Positions 1 through 7,103 are shown, counted from the first letter of the stretch. The stretch is DNA of 7,269 nt from Acidobacteriota bacterium (GCA_030610025.1 JAUWSP010000133.1:1-7269), one strand, 5' to 3'. Notes: generated by a model from the letters alone, not told the origin. Translations and numbers: made by a program.

Positions 1-1
1 C

Positions 2-286
2 CGCTACCTCGACGCTGCCACGGTCGAGAAGATGTCTCGGGATCCCTGGATCTACCACTTCGGCGGGCGCCTCAAACCGTGGGACTATCGGGCTCGGCAC
101 CGCAGCGACGAGCTGTTCCACGAGTATCTGGACCGAACCGACTGGAGTGGCTGGCGGCCACCGGCTAGCCTGAAAGGGGCTCTGTTTCGTCTCTACGACT
201 CGCCCCTGCGCGATTGGCTCCATCCACTAGAGGTCCGAGCGGGTGCTGCCGCACGAGCGCTGGCGAGGTCTTTCCGGCGAGGGTGA
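2..286 (+). CDS. Glycosyltransferase family 8 protein, C-terminal fragment
   Basis: This is the last 94 codons of a gene that begins before the window; the frame is open from base 2 and ends at TGA 284-286. The fragment contains HFGGRLKPW, which fits the HxxGxxKPW signature near the end of the family 8 catalytic domain (LgtC/GlgA-type retaining transferases). In LgtC that His helps hold the metal ion and the Gly and Lys contact the nucleotide-sugar diphosphate. A further stretch with an ELFHEYLDRTDWSGWRPP pattern follows, as is common after this motif in bacterial relatives. The protein probably moves a sugar from a nucleotide donor onto lipopolysaccharide or another surface glycan. The donor-binding DxD motif lies upstream and cannot be seen, so sugar and acceptor are unknown. 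An ATG at 32 is internal, because the conserved motif follows immediately and the frame stays open upstream of it. Confidence 0.8.
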   Translation, partial: RYLDAATVEKMSRDPWIYHFGGRLKPWDYRARHRSDELFHEYLDRTDWSGWRPPASLKGALFRLYDSPLRDWLHPLEVRAGAAARALARSFRRG

Positions 287-377
287 GGCTCACCGCTGTG
301 ATCCCAGCTATCTCAGCCCTGGTCGGCTATTGAAGGTCTGGAATCACCAGCGCTCCAGAATTGTTAGGATCAGCGAG

Positions 378-584
378 ATGCAGTTGTTTTTCCTGAGCGC
401 CCTGGTCATTGGAATCGCCATGTTGGGCATGTCGATCGGTGTGCTGGTGAGCAACCGTTGCCTGCATGGCTCTTGTGGCGGTCCTGACGTGATCGGATCC
501 AACGGGGAATCGCTGAGTTGCTCCACCTGCCCCAACCGCTCCCACCCGGCGGAAGAAGAGCCGCCCGGTCAGACGGCCGTCTGA
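378..584 (+). CDS. nqrM: NqrM-like Na+-NQR maturation protein (DUF539)
   Basis: A 68-residue protein with one N-terminal membrane helix (about residues 3-25) followed by a short Cys-rich tail. The tail reads CLHGSCGG and then CSTCP, giving Cys28, Cys33, Cys48 and Cys51, which is the arrangement of the NqrM/DUF539 family. NqrM is needed to mature the Na+-translocating NADH:quinone oxidoreductase, apparently by delivering iron to the Cys-ligated Fe site between NqrD and NqrE in the membrane. The ATG at 378 is preferred because AGGA (366-369) sits 8 bases upstream and the helix begins at once. The longer frame from 243 would overlap the glycosyltransferase end and add a polar leader untypical of the family. 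No nqr structural gene or apbE is visible, so the gene is either an orphan or far from its cluster. The identification rests on recognising the motif pattern; a small unrelated Cys-rich membrane protein is the alternative. Confidence 0.72.
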   Translation: MQLFFLSALVIGIAMLGMSIGVLVSNRCLHGSCGGPDVIGSNGESLSCSTCPNRSHPAEEEPPGQTAV

Positions 585-587
585 CCG
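566..587. repeat. Perfect 22-bp palindrome spanning the nqrM stop codon
   Basis: CGGTCAGACGG (566-576) is followed directly by its exact reverse complement (577-587), with no mismatch. In RNA it would form a GC-rich hairpin with a tight GGCC loop. It contains the last codons of nqrM and the TGA stop (582-584). It is not followed by a clear U-run (only CTTT at 601-604), so it is not a textbook intrinsic terminator. It may still act as a 3'-end stabiliser or weak terminator separating nqrM from the copper operon, or as a protein-binding site. Confidence 0.75.
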
Positions 588-612
588 AGTCCCACGAGAT
601 CTTTCCGAGTGA

Positions 613-642
613 TTCTTAATCTTGACCTAGAATGGATAGATA
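613..642 (+). promoter_or_regulatory. Candidate promoter of the copper operon
   Basis: This is a locally AT-rich stretch in a GC-rich region, directly before the CsoR-type operator. It contains TTGACC (622-627), which resembles a -35 box, and two -10-like hexamers, TAGAAT (628-633) and TAGATA (637-642). No pair has the usual 16-18 base spacing with two good boxes, so the exact elements are not assigned. If TAGAAT or TAGATA is the -10 element, transcription would start inside or next to the operator, which suits repression by CsoR. Confidence 0.35.
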
Positions 643-644
643 CC

Positions 645-664
645 CCCTCCCCGGGTGGGGTGGG
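645..664. promoter_or_regulatory. CsoR-type operator upstream of copZ
   Basis: CCCTCCCC (645-652), a 4-base centre GGGT, then GGGGTGGG (657-664) form an 8-4-8 inverted repeat with one mismatch. The C-run extends left to 643 and is preceded by TA. Known CsoR operators have this form: a C-tract and G-tract dyad such as CCCACCCC-N4-GGGGTGGG at the Mycobacterium tuberculosis cso operon. The site lies 32 bases before the copZ start and next to the promoter-like AT-rich segment. CsoR encoded 230 bases downstream is the inferred ligand, giving autoregulation and copper-induced expression of the three genes. Confidence 0.75.
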
Positions 665-696
665 CTGAGTCTCTTCAACGGATGGGAGAACAACCG

Positions 697-900
697 ATGA
701 CGAAACTGAAGATCGAAGGAATGTCCTGCGAGCACTGTGTTCGGGCGGTCTCCGGGGCCTTGGAGAAGATCCCTGGGGTCGAGACCGTCGTGGAGGTGAA
801 TCTCGATCGGGGTGAGGCCATCGTCGAGGGAAGTGCCGAGACCTCTTTGTTGATCGCAGCCATCAAAGAAGAGGGCTACAAAGCGGAGATCGTCGAATGA
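697..900 (+). CDS. copZ: Copper chaperone CopZ (HMA domain)
   Basis: A 67-residue single heavy-metal-associated domain with the metal site GMSCEHC (Cys11 and Cys14), which binds one Cu(I) between the two thiolates. The length and the ferredoxin-like pattern (short beta strand, metal loop, helix to about residue 24, a Gly-Val turn, then a GYKAE strand at the end) are typical of CopZ/Atx1 chaperones. It should carry Cu(I) in the cytoplasm and hand it to the HMA domain or membrane entry site of CopA. His in the CxHC position is common in bacterial CopZ. The ATG at 697 is preceded by GGAG (685-688) at 8 bases; an in-frame extension to 655 would run through the operator and is rejected. It is the first gene of the copZ-csoR-copA operon, and its TGA overlaps the csoR start as ATGA. 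Confidence 0.9.
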   Translation: MTKLKIEGMSCEHCVRAVSGALEKIPGVETVVEVNLDRGEAIVEGSAETSLLIAAIKEEGYKAEIVE

Positions 901-1190
901 ACCACGTCGAGTGTCATGGGCTGCATCTCGATCCCAAGACCCGCGAAGACACCCGCCGGAGGCTGCTCTCCATCAAGGGTCACGTCGACGGTATTCTCCG
1001 CATGCTCGATGACGAAACGGTCTACTGCGTCGATGCCCTGAAACAGATCAAGGCGGTCAACGGCGCTCTCGACAAGGTCGGTGTTCTCGTGCTTCGGAGC
1101 CACCTGCGCGATCACGTGGTCTCGGCTCAGGAGCGGGGCGATGTAGACGAGATCGTCGACGAGCTCATGGAAGTGCTGAAGTACCGGTAA
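897..1190 (+). CDS. csoR: Copper-sensing repressor CsoR (DUF156 family)
   Basis: A 97-residue, all-helical CsoR/RcnR family repressor. The family core is clear: [19 protein letters not shown], then [16 protein letters not shown], then LRSHLRDHV. These proteins form tetramers of helical bundles, bind GC-tract operators when metal-free and leave on binding metal. The inferred ligands are Cys44, His69 and His73. Most Cu(I)-sensing CsoRs have Cys at the third place; the His here is shared with RcnR and with the Thermus thermophilus CsoR, which senses Cu(I) with Cys-His-His and sits in an operon of the same order, copZ-csoR-copA. The N-terminus also carries His3, Cys6, His7 and His10, which might add ligands. 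Translation is probably coupled to copZ (ATGA overlap), with GGAG (885-888) 8 bases before the start. The target is probably the operator at 645-664. Copper is favoured as the effector because of the neighbours, but Ni, Co or Zn sensing cannot be excluded from the ligands alone. Confidence 0.88.
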   Translation: MNHVECHGLHLDPKTREDTRRRLLSIKGHVDGILRMLDDETVYCVDALKQIKAVNGALDKVGVLVLRSHLRDHVVSAQERGDVDEIVDELMEVLKYR

Positions 1191-1202
1191 CGGTAACGGT
1201 AA
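1185..1202. repeat. Threefold CGGTAA tandem repeat at the csoR stop
   Basis: Three head-to-tail copies of CGGTAA span the final csoR codon, its stop and most of the spacer to copA. Because the unit is 6 bases, all three TAA triplets (1188, 1194, 1200) are in the csoR frame, giving three successive in-frame stops. The repeat ends 8 bases before the copA ATG and occupies the place of its ribosome binding site, where only a weak GGTAAGA can be found. Confidence 0.85.
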
Positions 1203-1210
1203 GAATCGTA

Positions 1211-3499
1211 ATGGCAAAAGACAAGACCACGGCCGAGTCGATCCAGATAGGAGTCAGGGGCATGACCTGCGCCGCCTGTGTGGCGCGGGTGGAGCGCACA
1301 CTCGAGAAGCAGCCCGGGATCGAATCGGCAACCGTCAACCTGGCTACCGAGACCGCAACGATCGACTACCTACCCGAGCAAGTGGGACCGCAGCAGATCC
1401 AGGAAGCCATCACCAAGGCTGGCTACGAACCGGTCGAGATCCCCGACACCGTCGACGAGGAGCGCTCGGCTCGCGAGCTCGAGCATCGCGGTCAGCTGTT
1501 CGACCTCCGGTTGGCAGCAGCCCTGACGCTGCCGTTGATCGTCGTCTCCATGGGGCCCATGTTGGTGCCCGGGATGAAGGACTGGATGCTCTCCCTGTTG
1601 CCGGCCAACGCCTGGCGATGGGTCGAGCTCCTGTTGGCGACACCGGTCCAGTTCGTGGCCGGACGACGTTTCTACACTCAGGGTTGGGCCGAGATCCGGC
1701 ACGGCAGCCCCGGCATGAGCACGTTGGTCATGATGGGCAGCTCGGCCGCCTACTTCTACTCCGTGCTGGCAGTCCTCGTACCCCAGATCTTCCCGGCCGG
1801 CACCGCCAACCTCTACTTCGAAGCGGCAGCGGTCATCATCACGCTCATCCTTTTCGGAAGATACCTGGAGGCCCTGGCCAAGGGTCGAACCTCGGAAGCG
1901 ATCCGCAAGCTGATGCGGTTGCAGGTCAAAACAGCACGGGTGCTTCGCGATGGGCAACCGCTCGAGGTCCCAATCGAAGAGGTCGTGCAAGGGGATCTCG
2001 TCCAGGTCCGGCCCGGAGAGAAGATCCCCGTCGACGGGTTGGTCACCGAGGGCACCAGCTTCGTCGACGAGAGCATGATCTCCGGCGAACCGGTGCCGGT
2101 GGAAAAGGGACCGGAAGCGGAAGTTGTCGGTGGCACGCTCAACGGTACCGGCGCCTTCGTTTTTCGAGCCTCCCGGGTCGGCGCCGACACCGTGCTGGCT
2201 CAGATCATCCGCCTGGTTCAAGAGGCCCAGGCCGGGAAGCCACCGATACAGCGTCTCGCCGACCGCATCGCCGGGGTATTCGTGCCGGTGGTCATCGGTA
2301 TCGCGACGCTCACCTTCATCCTCTGGCTTGTCCTCGGCCCGAGCCCGAGCCTGAACTACGCCTTCGTGGCGGCGGTCAGCGTTCTGGTCATCGCCTGCCC
2401 CTGCGCCATGGGCCTGGCCACTCCGACGGCGATCATGGTGGGCACCGGCAGAGGGGCCGAGATGGGAGTTCTCTTCCGACGGGGAGCGGCCCTGGAGACC
2501 CTGGCCAAAGTGGACGTCGTCGCTCTGGACAAGACGGGTACCCTGACCAAGGGCCGCCCAGAGCTCACCGATCTGACCACCTTCGGCCACCATGAGGAGC
2601 AGATTCTGGCCTGGGTGGCGGCAGCTGAAGAGCAGAGCGAGCACCCCATCGCCCAGGCGGTTGTCGAGGCCGCCCGTCAGCGGGGGCTCCAGTGGACACG
2701 CCCCGACTCCTTTCAGGCCGAACCGGGCTACGGCCTCCAGGCAGAGATCGATGGGCGCAACATCCAGGTCGGCGCCGATCGCTACATGAGCAAGCTGGGT
2801 ATCGATCTGACCGCGGCCGGTGATCTCGGCAGAGAGCTCGCCGATCAGGCCAAGACCCCTTTATTCGCCGCCGTGGACGGTGAGCTTGCCGCCGTTCTCG
2901 CAGTCGCTGACTCTCTCAAGGAAGGCAGCGTGGAAGCCGTGCAGGCCCTTCAGGACTCCGGCATTCAGGTCGCCATGGTCACCGGCGACAACACTCGCAC
3001 TGCCGAAGCCGTCGCTCGACAGGCCGGAATCGACCGAGTGCTGGCGGAAGTACTGCCGGGACAGAAGGCCGAGGAGGTGAAACGACTACAGGCCGAAGGG
3101 GCTCGCGTCGCCTTCGTCGGTGACGGCATCAACGACGCCCCCGCCTTGGCCCAGGCCGACGTCGGAATCGCCATCGGTACCGGCACCGACATCGCCATCG
3201 AGGCCGGCGATGTCATCCTCATGTCGGGGGATCTACACGGCGTCGTCAATGCCGGAGCCTTGGCCAGGCGCACCTTCCGCACCATCTTCGGCAACTTCTT
3301 CTGGGCCTATGGCTACAACGTGGCGCTGATTCCCCTGGCGGCTGGGGTCCTCTATCCCTGGATGGGAATCCTGCTGAGCCCCATGCTGGCCGCGGCGGCC
3401 ATGAGCGTGTCCAGCATCTTCGTCGTCACCAACAGCCTGCGGCTGAGGCATTTCGACCCTCCCCTACAAACCCTAACGGCCTCTAGCCTCATCGAGTAG
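1211..3499 (+). CDS. copA: Cu(I)-exporting P1B-1-type ATPase CopA
   Basis: A 762-residue inner-membrane copper pump that uses ATP to export Cu(I) from the cytoplasm. Domains in order: one N-terminal HMA domain (residues about 10-77, GMTCAAC with Cys20 and Cys23); four membrane helices between about 98 and 220; the actuator domain with SGEP (291-294, the TGES-type dephosphorylation loop); two helices around the CPC metal site (Cys396-Pro-Cys398); the catalytic Asp440 in DKTGTLT; the P1B-specific His478-Pro479 in SEHPIA; the GDGINDAP hinge (637-644); and two last helices. Tyr702-Asn703 in helix 7 and Met731 with Ser734-Ser735 in helix 8 are the signature of the Cu(I)/Ag(I) subgroup P1B-1, separating it from Zn/Cd pumps. 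Length is normal and nothing is missing. The start at 1211 is chosen because the next in-frame ATG lies within the HMA metal motif; its ribosome binding site is weak. It is the last gene of the operon, ending 24 bp from the convergent gene. Confidence 0.95.
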   Translation: MAKDKTTAESIQIGVRGMTCAACVARVERTLEKQPGIESATVNLATETATIDYLPEQVGPQQIQEAITKAGYEPVEIPDTVDEERSARELEHRGQLFDLRLAAALTLPLIVVSMGPMLVPGMKDWMLSLLPANAWRWVELLLATPVQFVAGRRFYTQGWAEIRHGSPGMSTLVMMGSSAAYFYSVLAVLVPQIFPAGTANLYFEAAAVIITLILFGRYLEALAKGRTSEAIRKLMRLQVKTARVLRDGQPLEVPIEEVVQGDLVQVRPGEKIPVDGLVTEGTSFVDESMISGEPVPVEKGPEAEVVGGTLNGTGAFVFRASRVGADTVLAQIIRLVQEAQAGKPPIQRLADRIAGVFVPVVIGIATLTFILWLVLGPSPSLNYAFVAAVSVLVIACPCAMGLATPTAIMVGTGRGAEMGVLFRRGAALETLAKVDVVALDKTGTLTKGRPELTDLTTFGHHEEQILAWVAAAEEQSEHPIAQAVVEAARQRGLQWTRPDSFQAEPGYGLQAEIDGRNIQVGADRYMSKLGIDLTAAGDLGRELADQAKTPLFAAVDGELAAVLAVADSLKEGSVEAVQALQDSGIQVAMVTGDNTRTAEAVARQAGIDRVLAEVLPGQKAEEVKRLQAEGARVAFVGDGINDAPALAQADVGIAIGTGTDIAIEAGDVILMSGDLHGVVNAGALARRTFRTIFGNFFWAYGYNVALIPLAAGVLYPWMGILLSPMLAAAAMSVSSIFVVTNSLRLRHFDPPLQTLTASSLIE

Positions 3500-3523
3500 C
3501 CGGCTCAGGGGACCTGCTCCTCC

Positions 3524-6355
3524 CTATTGTGCTGAAGCGGCAACCTCTTGGATCAGCTCGCAGTGCTCTGGTGCCTGTTCGATCCAATTCGCCGGCATGC
3601 GCAGGCGAATCTCCTGTTCTTCGGTCACTGGCAGGCCGATCGGGTTCACGACACGAAGCAGGACGGTGTAGTCGTGATCGAGAGTCGCTTCCGGTACGGG
3701 AGGTACCTCGATCTCGTAGAAGTAGTTCGGCAGGTCCAATTCACCGGCCCAGGAAGCCTCACCTCCTAGCGTTTCCATGAAGTTCCTTCCGACACCGTAT
3801 TCACTGGTCAAGCTCTGCTTGGTTCGAGAATCGAAGAGCTCACGGGCCAGTTCGATCTCTGGCAACTCTTCGATCGGATTCGGCTCACCGAGGGGGAGGA
3901 GAACCGTCATCATGGGCACGTCCTTCTTCAACTTCCTGGATCTGCGTCCCTGCAACCTCACTCTCAGATCGTCGGCAAACAAGTAGTCGCTGAAGAGGCG
4001 GATCTTCCAACAAGGAGCGTCGGCCACTGGCCAATCCGACTCGGATCTGGATACGTTGAGCAGGGCCTGCCCATTCCGCAGCCGCGGAGGGGAATCCCGG
4101 ATGGTCTCGGTGTTCGGAACGATCTCGGCCGAGTCGAGGTGAAATCCGTGCAGGACATCATTGGTGCCACCAACGGACTTCGTCATGTCGCCGAGGAGAA
4201 ACTTGAAATCGTAGCCCACGCCACCGTCCTCGACTCCACCAGCGGCTCGGACGGCCAAAGCCTGCATCAAGTAGACGTCGAGCTGCGAAGCGTAGCCATC
4301 GATGACGCATTGCAGGCAGTCCTTTTCCTCACCGAATATGTCCTGCAGCCGCTGGAACTTCTTGACCGCTTTCTTGGCCATCCTGAAGAGTTTCTGGCTC
4401 CTCGTATGCTCAGGGCTGAAGAATCGGTTGTCGCCGGACGGCTTCTCGTACCCGCGCAGCCGGTCGTAGTAGATACCGACGTGCTTTACCTTGCCCTCGG
4501 GCCCGGGGTAGGGTCCGGCTCCCGGTTTCCACCAATGACGATCGGTCGGGGTGGCCCAGGCCTCCTCATGCTCCGGCCCCAGCAAGAGACCTGCCAGTGC
4601 TTTCCAAAGATCGTCCTCAGGAACTTCTTGGAACCTTGCGAGCTCTCGGGGTCCGAAGCTCACCAGGAGATCCAGTGAAAAACGGGTCTTGCCTTTCACT
4701 TCTCGCTGCCCCAGTTCCACCAATGCCGGATGGGGCTCACTCAGGCCCAGAATCGCCCTGACCACGCCTACCAGCGTCTGGATCTCTGCCTGGGTCGCAA
4801 ACCCCAAGGAGACATTCGAATTGATGGTCGCGGTCAGCCTTTCGTCATCAGGAGACACTCCGCCATCCGGGGGCACCAACCAATCGACGTCGGATTGCAC
4901 TCTGATCACCGATCGCATCTTCACCTTTCGCTTGCGGGTGATCTTGTTGATGTACTCCTTGACTCGCCCACGGGTGATCTCCCTGAACTCGGCATGGTTG
5001 GTCGCGATGCGCCGTGTGTTGCCCAGTTGCTGCTTGCGGTAGAAGAACCAATGGAAGAAGTTGGCTCTTATGCGACCGTTATGGGTCTTTCCACGCTCGA
5101 GCTCCGAGTAAAGGACTTCGACGCCATCTTCGGCCTCCAGCTCTCGAACCTCCGGCGTCACCCGCACCTTGCCGCTCTGCTTGAGCAGCTGCTTGAACAT
5201 CTCCATCCCCGTCTCGGTCTTGAGGTCGATGCGATAGGTGACGTCGGAAACCTTCTCCCGGTACCGATCGACGACCGACTCGAAGAACGTGTAACCGATC
5301 CTGATGATCCAGAGCCGGACCTCGGGTCGGTACTTGAATGGGGTCACTTCATTGCCGTTGCCACGCCAGTCCCGAACACGAACCAGCAGCTCGTCGTCGG
5401 GCTCCTTGAGGACCGTAGTCTCTCTCAGCAGCCTGAGATACCGCTGATACCCCAACCGGACTCCTGATTTGTTGACTCCCGCGGCGAGTGGCGAAAGGCC
5501 GGTGAAAGTCAGAAAGGTGAGGGAATCTCCCACCGCCATGGCAGGGTCGTCGCCGGTGAAGACACTCAGCTTGACCGGAATTCCGGTCCTCGGGAAGAGC
5601 ATCATCGGGCGGGAGTACTCGTCCCAGTAGACCGCGGCATGCTCTGTACTGGCAAAGCGATTACCGACTGCTGCTGCCGCACCATCCACCACAGCCGCCA
5701 TCGACCCGACCGTGACGTAGACGATGTTGTTCTCTTTGAGATTAACGTCCTCTTCGACGAAAAACTCCTTGAACTCTGCCCAGCTCGAACCGAGGCTTTC
5801 GGTGGCGTCCGTCTCGGGGAGATGGATGGTGGGCTGGCGCTTTCGAGCCATGGTCACCGAGAAGCCCCCCTCTGTCCGCACACCCACGGAGGCCCATTGG
5901 TCCGCGTTCTCGAGGTAGTTCCAGTCAGCGCGCAGCCGGAGCCGCGAGGTGTTGACATTGCTCAAGTAGGAGATGTCTTCGGCGGTGATCATCGAGCCGG
6001 CCGGTATTTCTTCCTGCGACCTCGCTACCCGCCGGCGGAAGTACCAATCCAGGTTCATCCTCACGGCACCAAGATCGCCGCCGATTCCGACTCCAAGATC
6101 GCCCATGTCCCGATACAGGGAGTCGCCCCGTTCGTATTCGAAGAACCAGTTGCTCATCCGGCTTCTCAGGCCGACGTCGGCCGAGCCCGTGAAGTCACCG
6201 ATGACCAGCCATCCTTCGACGGGCTCCGGGGCCACGAGCCTCAATTGGGCTCGAGCGGAGACCGAACTAAGCAGACCGAAGGCCAGGAAGGCCGAGAGGA
6301 TCCTCCGCGAGACCTTCGAATCGCACAGCGATCTACCTGACGCCACCACTCCCAT
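3524..6355 (-). CDS. Large secreted protein of unknown function
   Basis: A 943-residue protein I do not recognise. From ATG 6355 the N-terminus has a basic region (KVSRR), a hydrophobic core (ILSAFLAFGLLSSV) and SARA-Q at residues 33-37, a good Sec signal peptide with predicted cleavage after Ala36. A TTG start at 6391 would add 12 residues before the signal; the ATG gives a more usual signal length, but neither start has a clear ribosome binding site. No further membrane helix is evident, so the mature 907 residues should be in the periplasm or outside. About residues 37-170 are rich in short alternating, aromatic strands (for example RLRLRADWNY). The middle has an aromatic-basic patch (FFHWFFYRKQQ, about 430-440) and a very basic stretch (ITRKRKVKMR, about 472-484). 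Few Cys occur; a CLQC pair lies at 680/683. No catalytic motif, lipobox or sorting signal was identified. It might be envelope-associated or enzymatic; no function is assigned. It lies downstream of the small membrane-protein gene on the same strand. Confidence 0.8.
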   Translation of the reverse strand: MGVVASGRSLCDSKVSRRILSAFLAFGLLSSVSARAQLRLVAPEPVEGWLVIGDFTGSADVGLRSRMSNWFFEYERGDSLYRDMGDLGVGIGGDLGAVRMNLDWYFRRRVARSQEEIPAGSMITAEDISYLSNVNTSRLRLRADWNYLENADQWASVGVRTEGGFSVTMARKRQPTIHLPETDATESLGSSWAEFKEFFVEEDVNLKENNIVYVTVGSMAAVVDGAAAAVGNRFASTEHAAVYWDEYSRPMMLFPRTGIPVKLSVFTGDDPAMAVGDSLTFLTFTGLSPLAAGVNKSGVRLGYQRYLRLLRETTVLKEPDDELLVRVRDWRGNGNEVTPFKYRPEVRLWIIRIGYTFFESVVDRYREKVSDVTYRIDLKTETGMEMFKQLLKQSGKVRVTPEVRELEAEDGVEVLYSELERGKTHNGRIRANFFHWFFYRKQQLGNTRRIATNHAEFREITRGRVKEYINKITRKRKVKMRSVIRVQSDVDWLVPPDGGVSPDDERLTATINSNVSLGFATQAEIQTLVGVVRAILGLSEPHPALVELGQREVKGKTRFSLDLLVSFGPRELARFQEVPEDDLWKALAGLLLGPEHEEAWATPTDRHWWKPGAGPYPGPEGKVKHVGIYYDRLRGYEKPSGDNRFFSPEHTRSQKLFRMAKKAVKKFQRLQDIFGEEKDCLQCVIDGYASQLDVYLMQALAVRAAGGVEDGGVGYDFKFLLGDMTKSVGGTNDVLHGFHLDSAEIVPNTETIRDSPPRLRNGQALLNVSRSESDWPVADAPCWKIRLFSDYLFADDLRVRLQGRRSRKLKKDVPMMTVLLPLGEPNPIEELPEIELARELFDSRTKQSLTSEYGVGRNFMETLGGEASWAGELDLPNYFYEIEVPPVPEATLDHDYTVLLRVVNPIGLPVTEEQEIRLRMPANWIEQAPEHCELIQEVAASAQ

Positions 6356-6491
6356 AAGAGGCCCAATCGTAGCACCGACCTCGATCGGCAAAGACCGGTC
6401 GAAAGGCGAAGAATGATCCTCCCGCGACGCGACGCATCATGAGTGCGAGGTCCGCTTCTGAGGGGATGTTCAAGAAGAGGCGCGAGCAGGT

Positions 6492-7103
6492 CTACTCGAA
6501 ATGAGCCTCTTGAATCTCGTTTACATAGGGGAGGCGGCTCAGTCGATCCAGAACTTCCCTGAAACCGGGTTGGTGAGTGTGAGCAATTGCCAGATACTCG
6601 GCCTCGCCACAGCCGATTCTGCCCGGTGAGCTTCGCTGAATCGCAACCGTCGAGTCGATCGCTTCGACCTCCTTGACACGAGCCTCGGAAGCCGGGATGC
6701 AGAATTCGTAGCTCAACGCACGGAGTCCGTCTGGAGGGCCCATCAAGCCCTCGTCATCCAACTGGCTCACATCGAACCGAATCACGCGTGAGATCGAATC
6801 CACCGACGCCCCCTCGAGTGAAGCATCGTCAATGCTCTCCGCTGAGCCTTCTCCGCCGTCAACCCGCACCACCGAAGCGTCCCAATCGACACCGCTACTC
6901 AGGGTGACCCATGCTAGAACTATCAGGCCAACGAGAAGGAGAAAGCTGAGACCGACCATGCCTCTGCACAGACCCACGACGGCTGGATCGCTCGAAGCGG
7001 ATGAACAATCATCGACTCTTCGGTAATCGTGCTCACCGGATGTTTCGGACATCGGCCTCGATTTCTTCCGTCTGTCCATGATCCTGCCCAATAGACTCAA
7101 CAT
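6492..7103 (-). CDS. Single-pass membrane protein with Cys-containing C-terminal domain, function unknown
   Basis: A 203-residue protein from ATG 7103, which has GGGAG 8 bases upstream and a second AAGGAG further out; the frame remains open to a GTG at 7175, which would add 24 residues without a better ribosome site. Residues 1-47 are polar and basic near the start (MDRRKKSRP), so the N-terminus is probably cytoplasmic. One membrane helix spans about 48-69 (MVGLSFLLLVGLIVLAWVTL). An acidic, Ser-rich linker (about 70-110) leads to a compact C-terminal domain (about 128-203) with SYEFCIP, GRIGCG, EYLAIAHTHQPGFREVL and a closing LPYVNEIQEAHFE. Its two Cys (about 135 and 166) could form a disulphide outside the membrane. 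The end of the domain has alternating helix and strand character, but I cannot name a family. It lies 136 bp upstream of the large secreted-protein gene on the same strand, so joint transcription is possible. A role in the cell envelope is inferred only from topology. Confidence 0.72.
   Translation of the reverse strand: MLSLLGRIMDRRKKSRPMSETSGEHDYRRVDDCSSASSDPAVVGLCRGMVGLSFLLLVGLIVLAWVTLSSGVDWDASVVRVDGGEGSAESIDDASLEGASVDSISRVIRFDVSQLDDEGLMGPPDGLRALSYEFCIPASEARVKEVEAIDSTVAIQRSSPGRIGCGEAEYLAIAHTHQPGFREVLDRLSRLPYVNEIQEAHFE

Noticed and set aside
243..377. N-terminal extension of the NqrM-like frame
   Set aside because: It would overlap the glycosyltransferase end and place about 45 polar residues before the membrane helix. 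The ATG at 378 has a properly spaced AGGA and gives the normal family length.
1618..2595. 325-codon plus-strand frame overlapping copA in another frame
   Set aside because: It is Arg/Gly/Pro-rich out-of-frame translation of copA, without domain or ribosome site.
1370..2644. 424-codon minus-strand frame inside copA
   Set aside because: It is antisense to well-conserved CopA motifs, has a low-complexity His/Asp/Gly-rich composition and no recognisable domain.
3500..3523. Possible bidirectional terminator between copA and the convergent gene
   Set aside because: Only an 8-bp AGCCGGCT palindrome (3498-3505) and an imperfect GGGGA/TCCTC pairing are present, with no U-run on either strand, so it is too weak to call.
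4139..6340. Three long plus-strand frames (4139-4678, 4730-5467, 5639-6340) opposite the large secreted gene
   Set aside because: They lie in one antisense register, codon on codon, as expected when a GC-rich gene with strong third-position bias is read backwards. They lack ribosome sites, coherent domains or a shared start, while the minus strand has one continuous frame with a signal peptide.
6393..6400. 8-bp palindrome GACCGGTC upstream of the large secreted gene
   Set aside because: An 8-bp dyad is expected by chance in a window of this size, and no promoter element is seen beside it.
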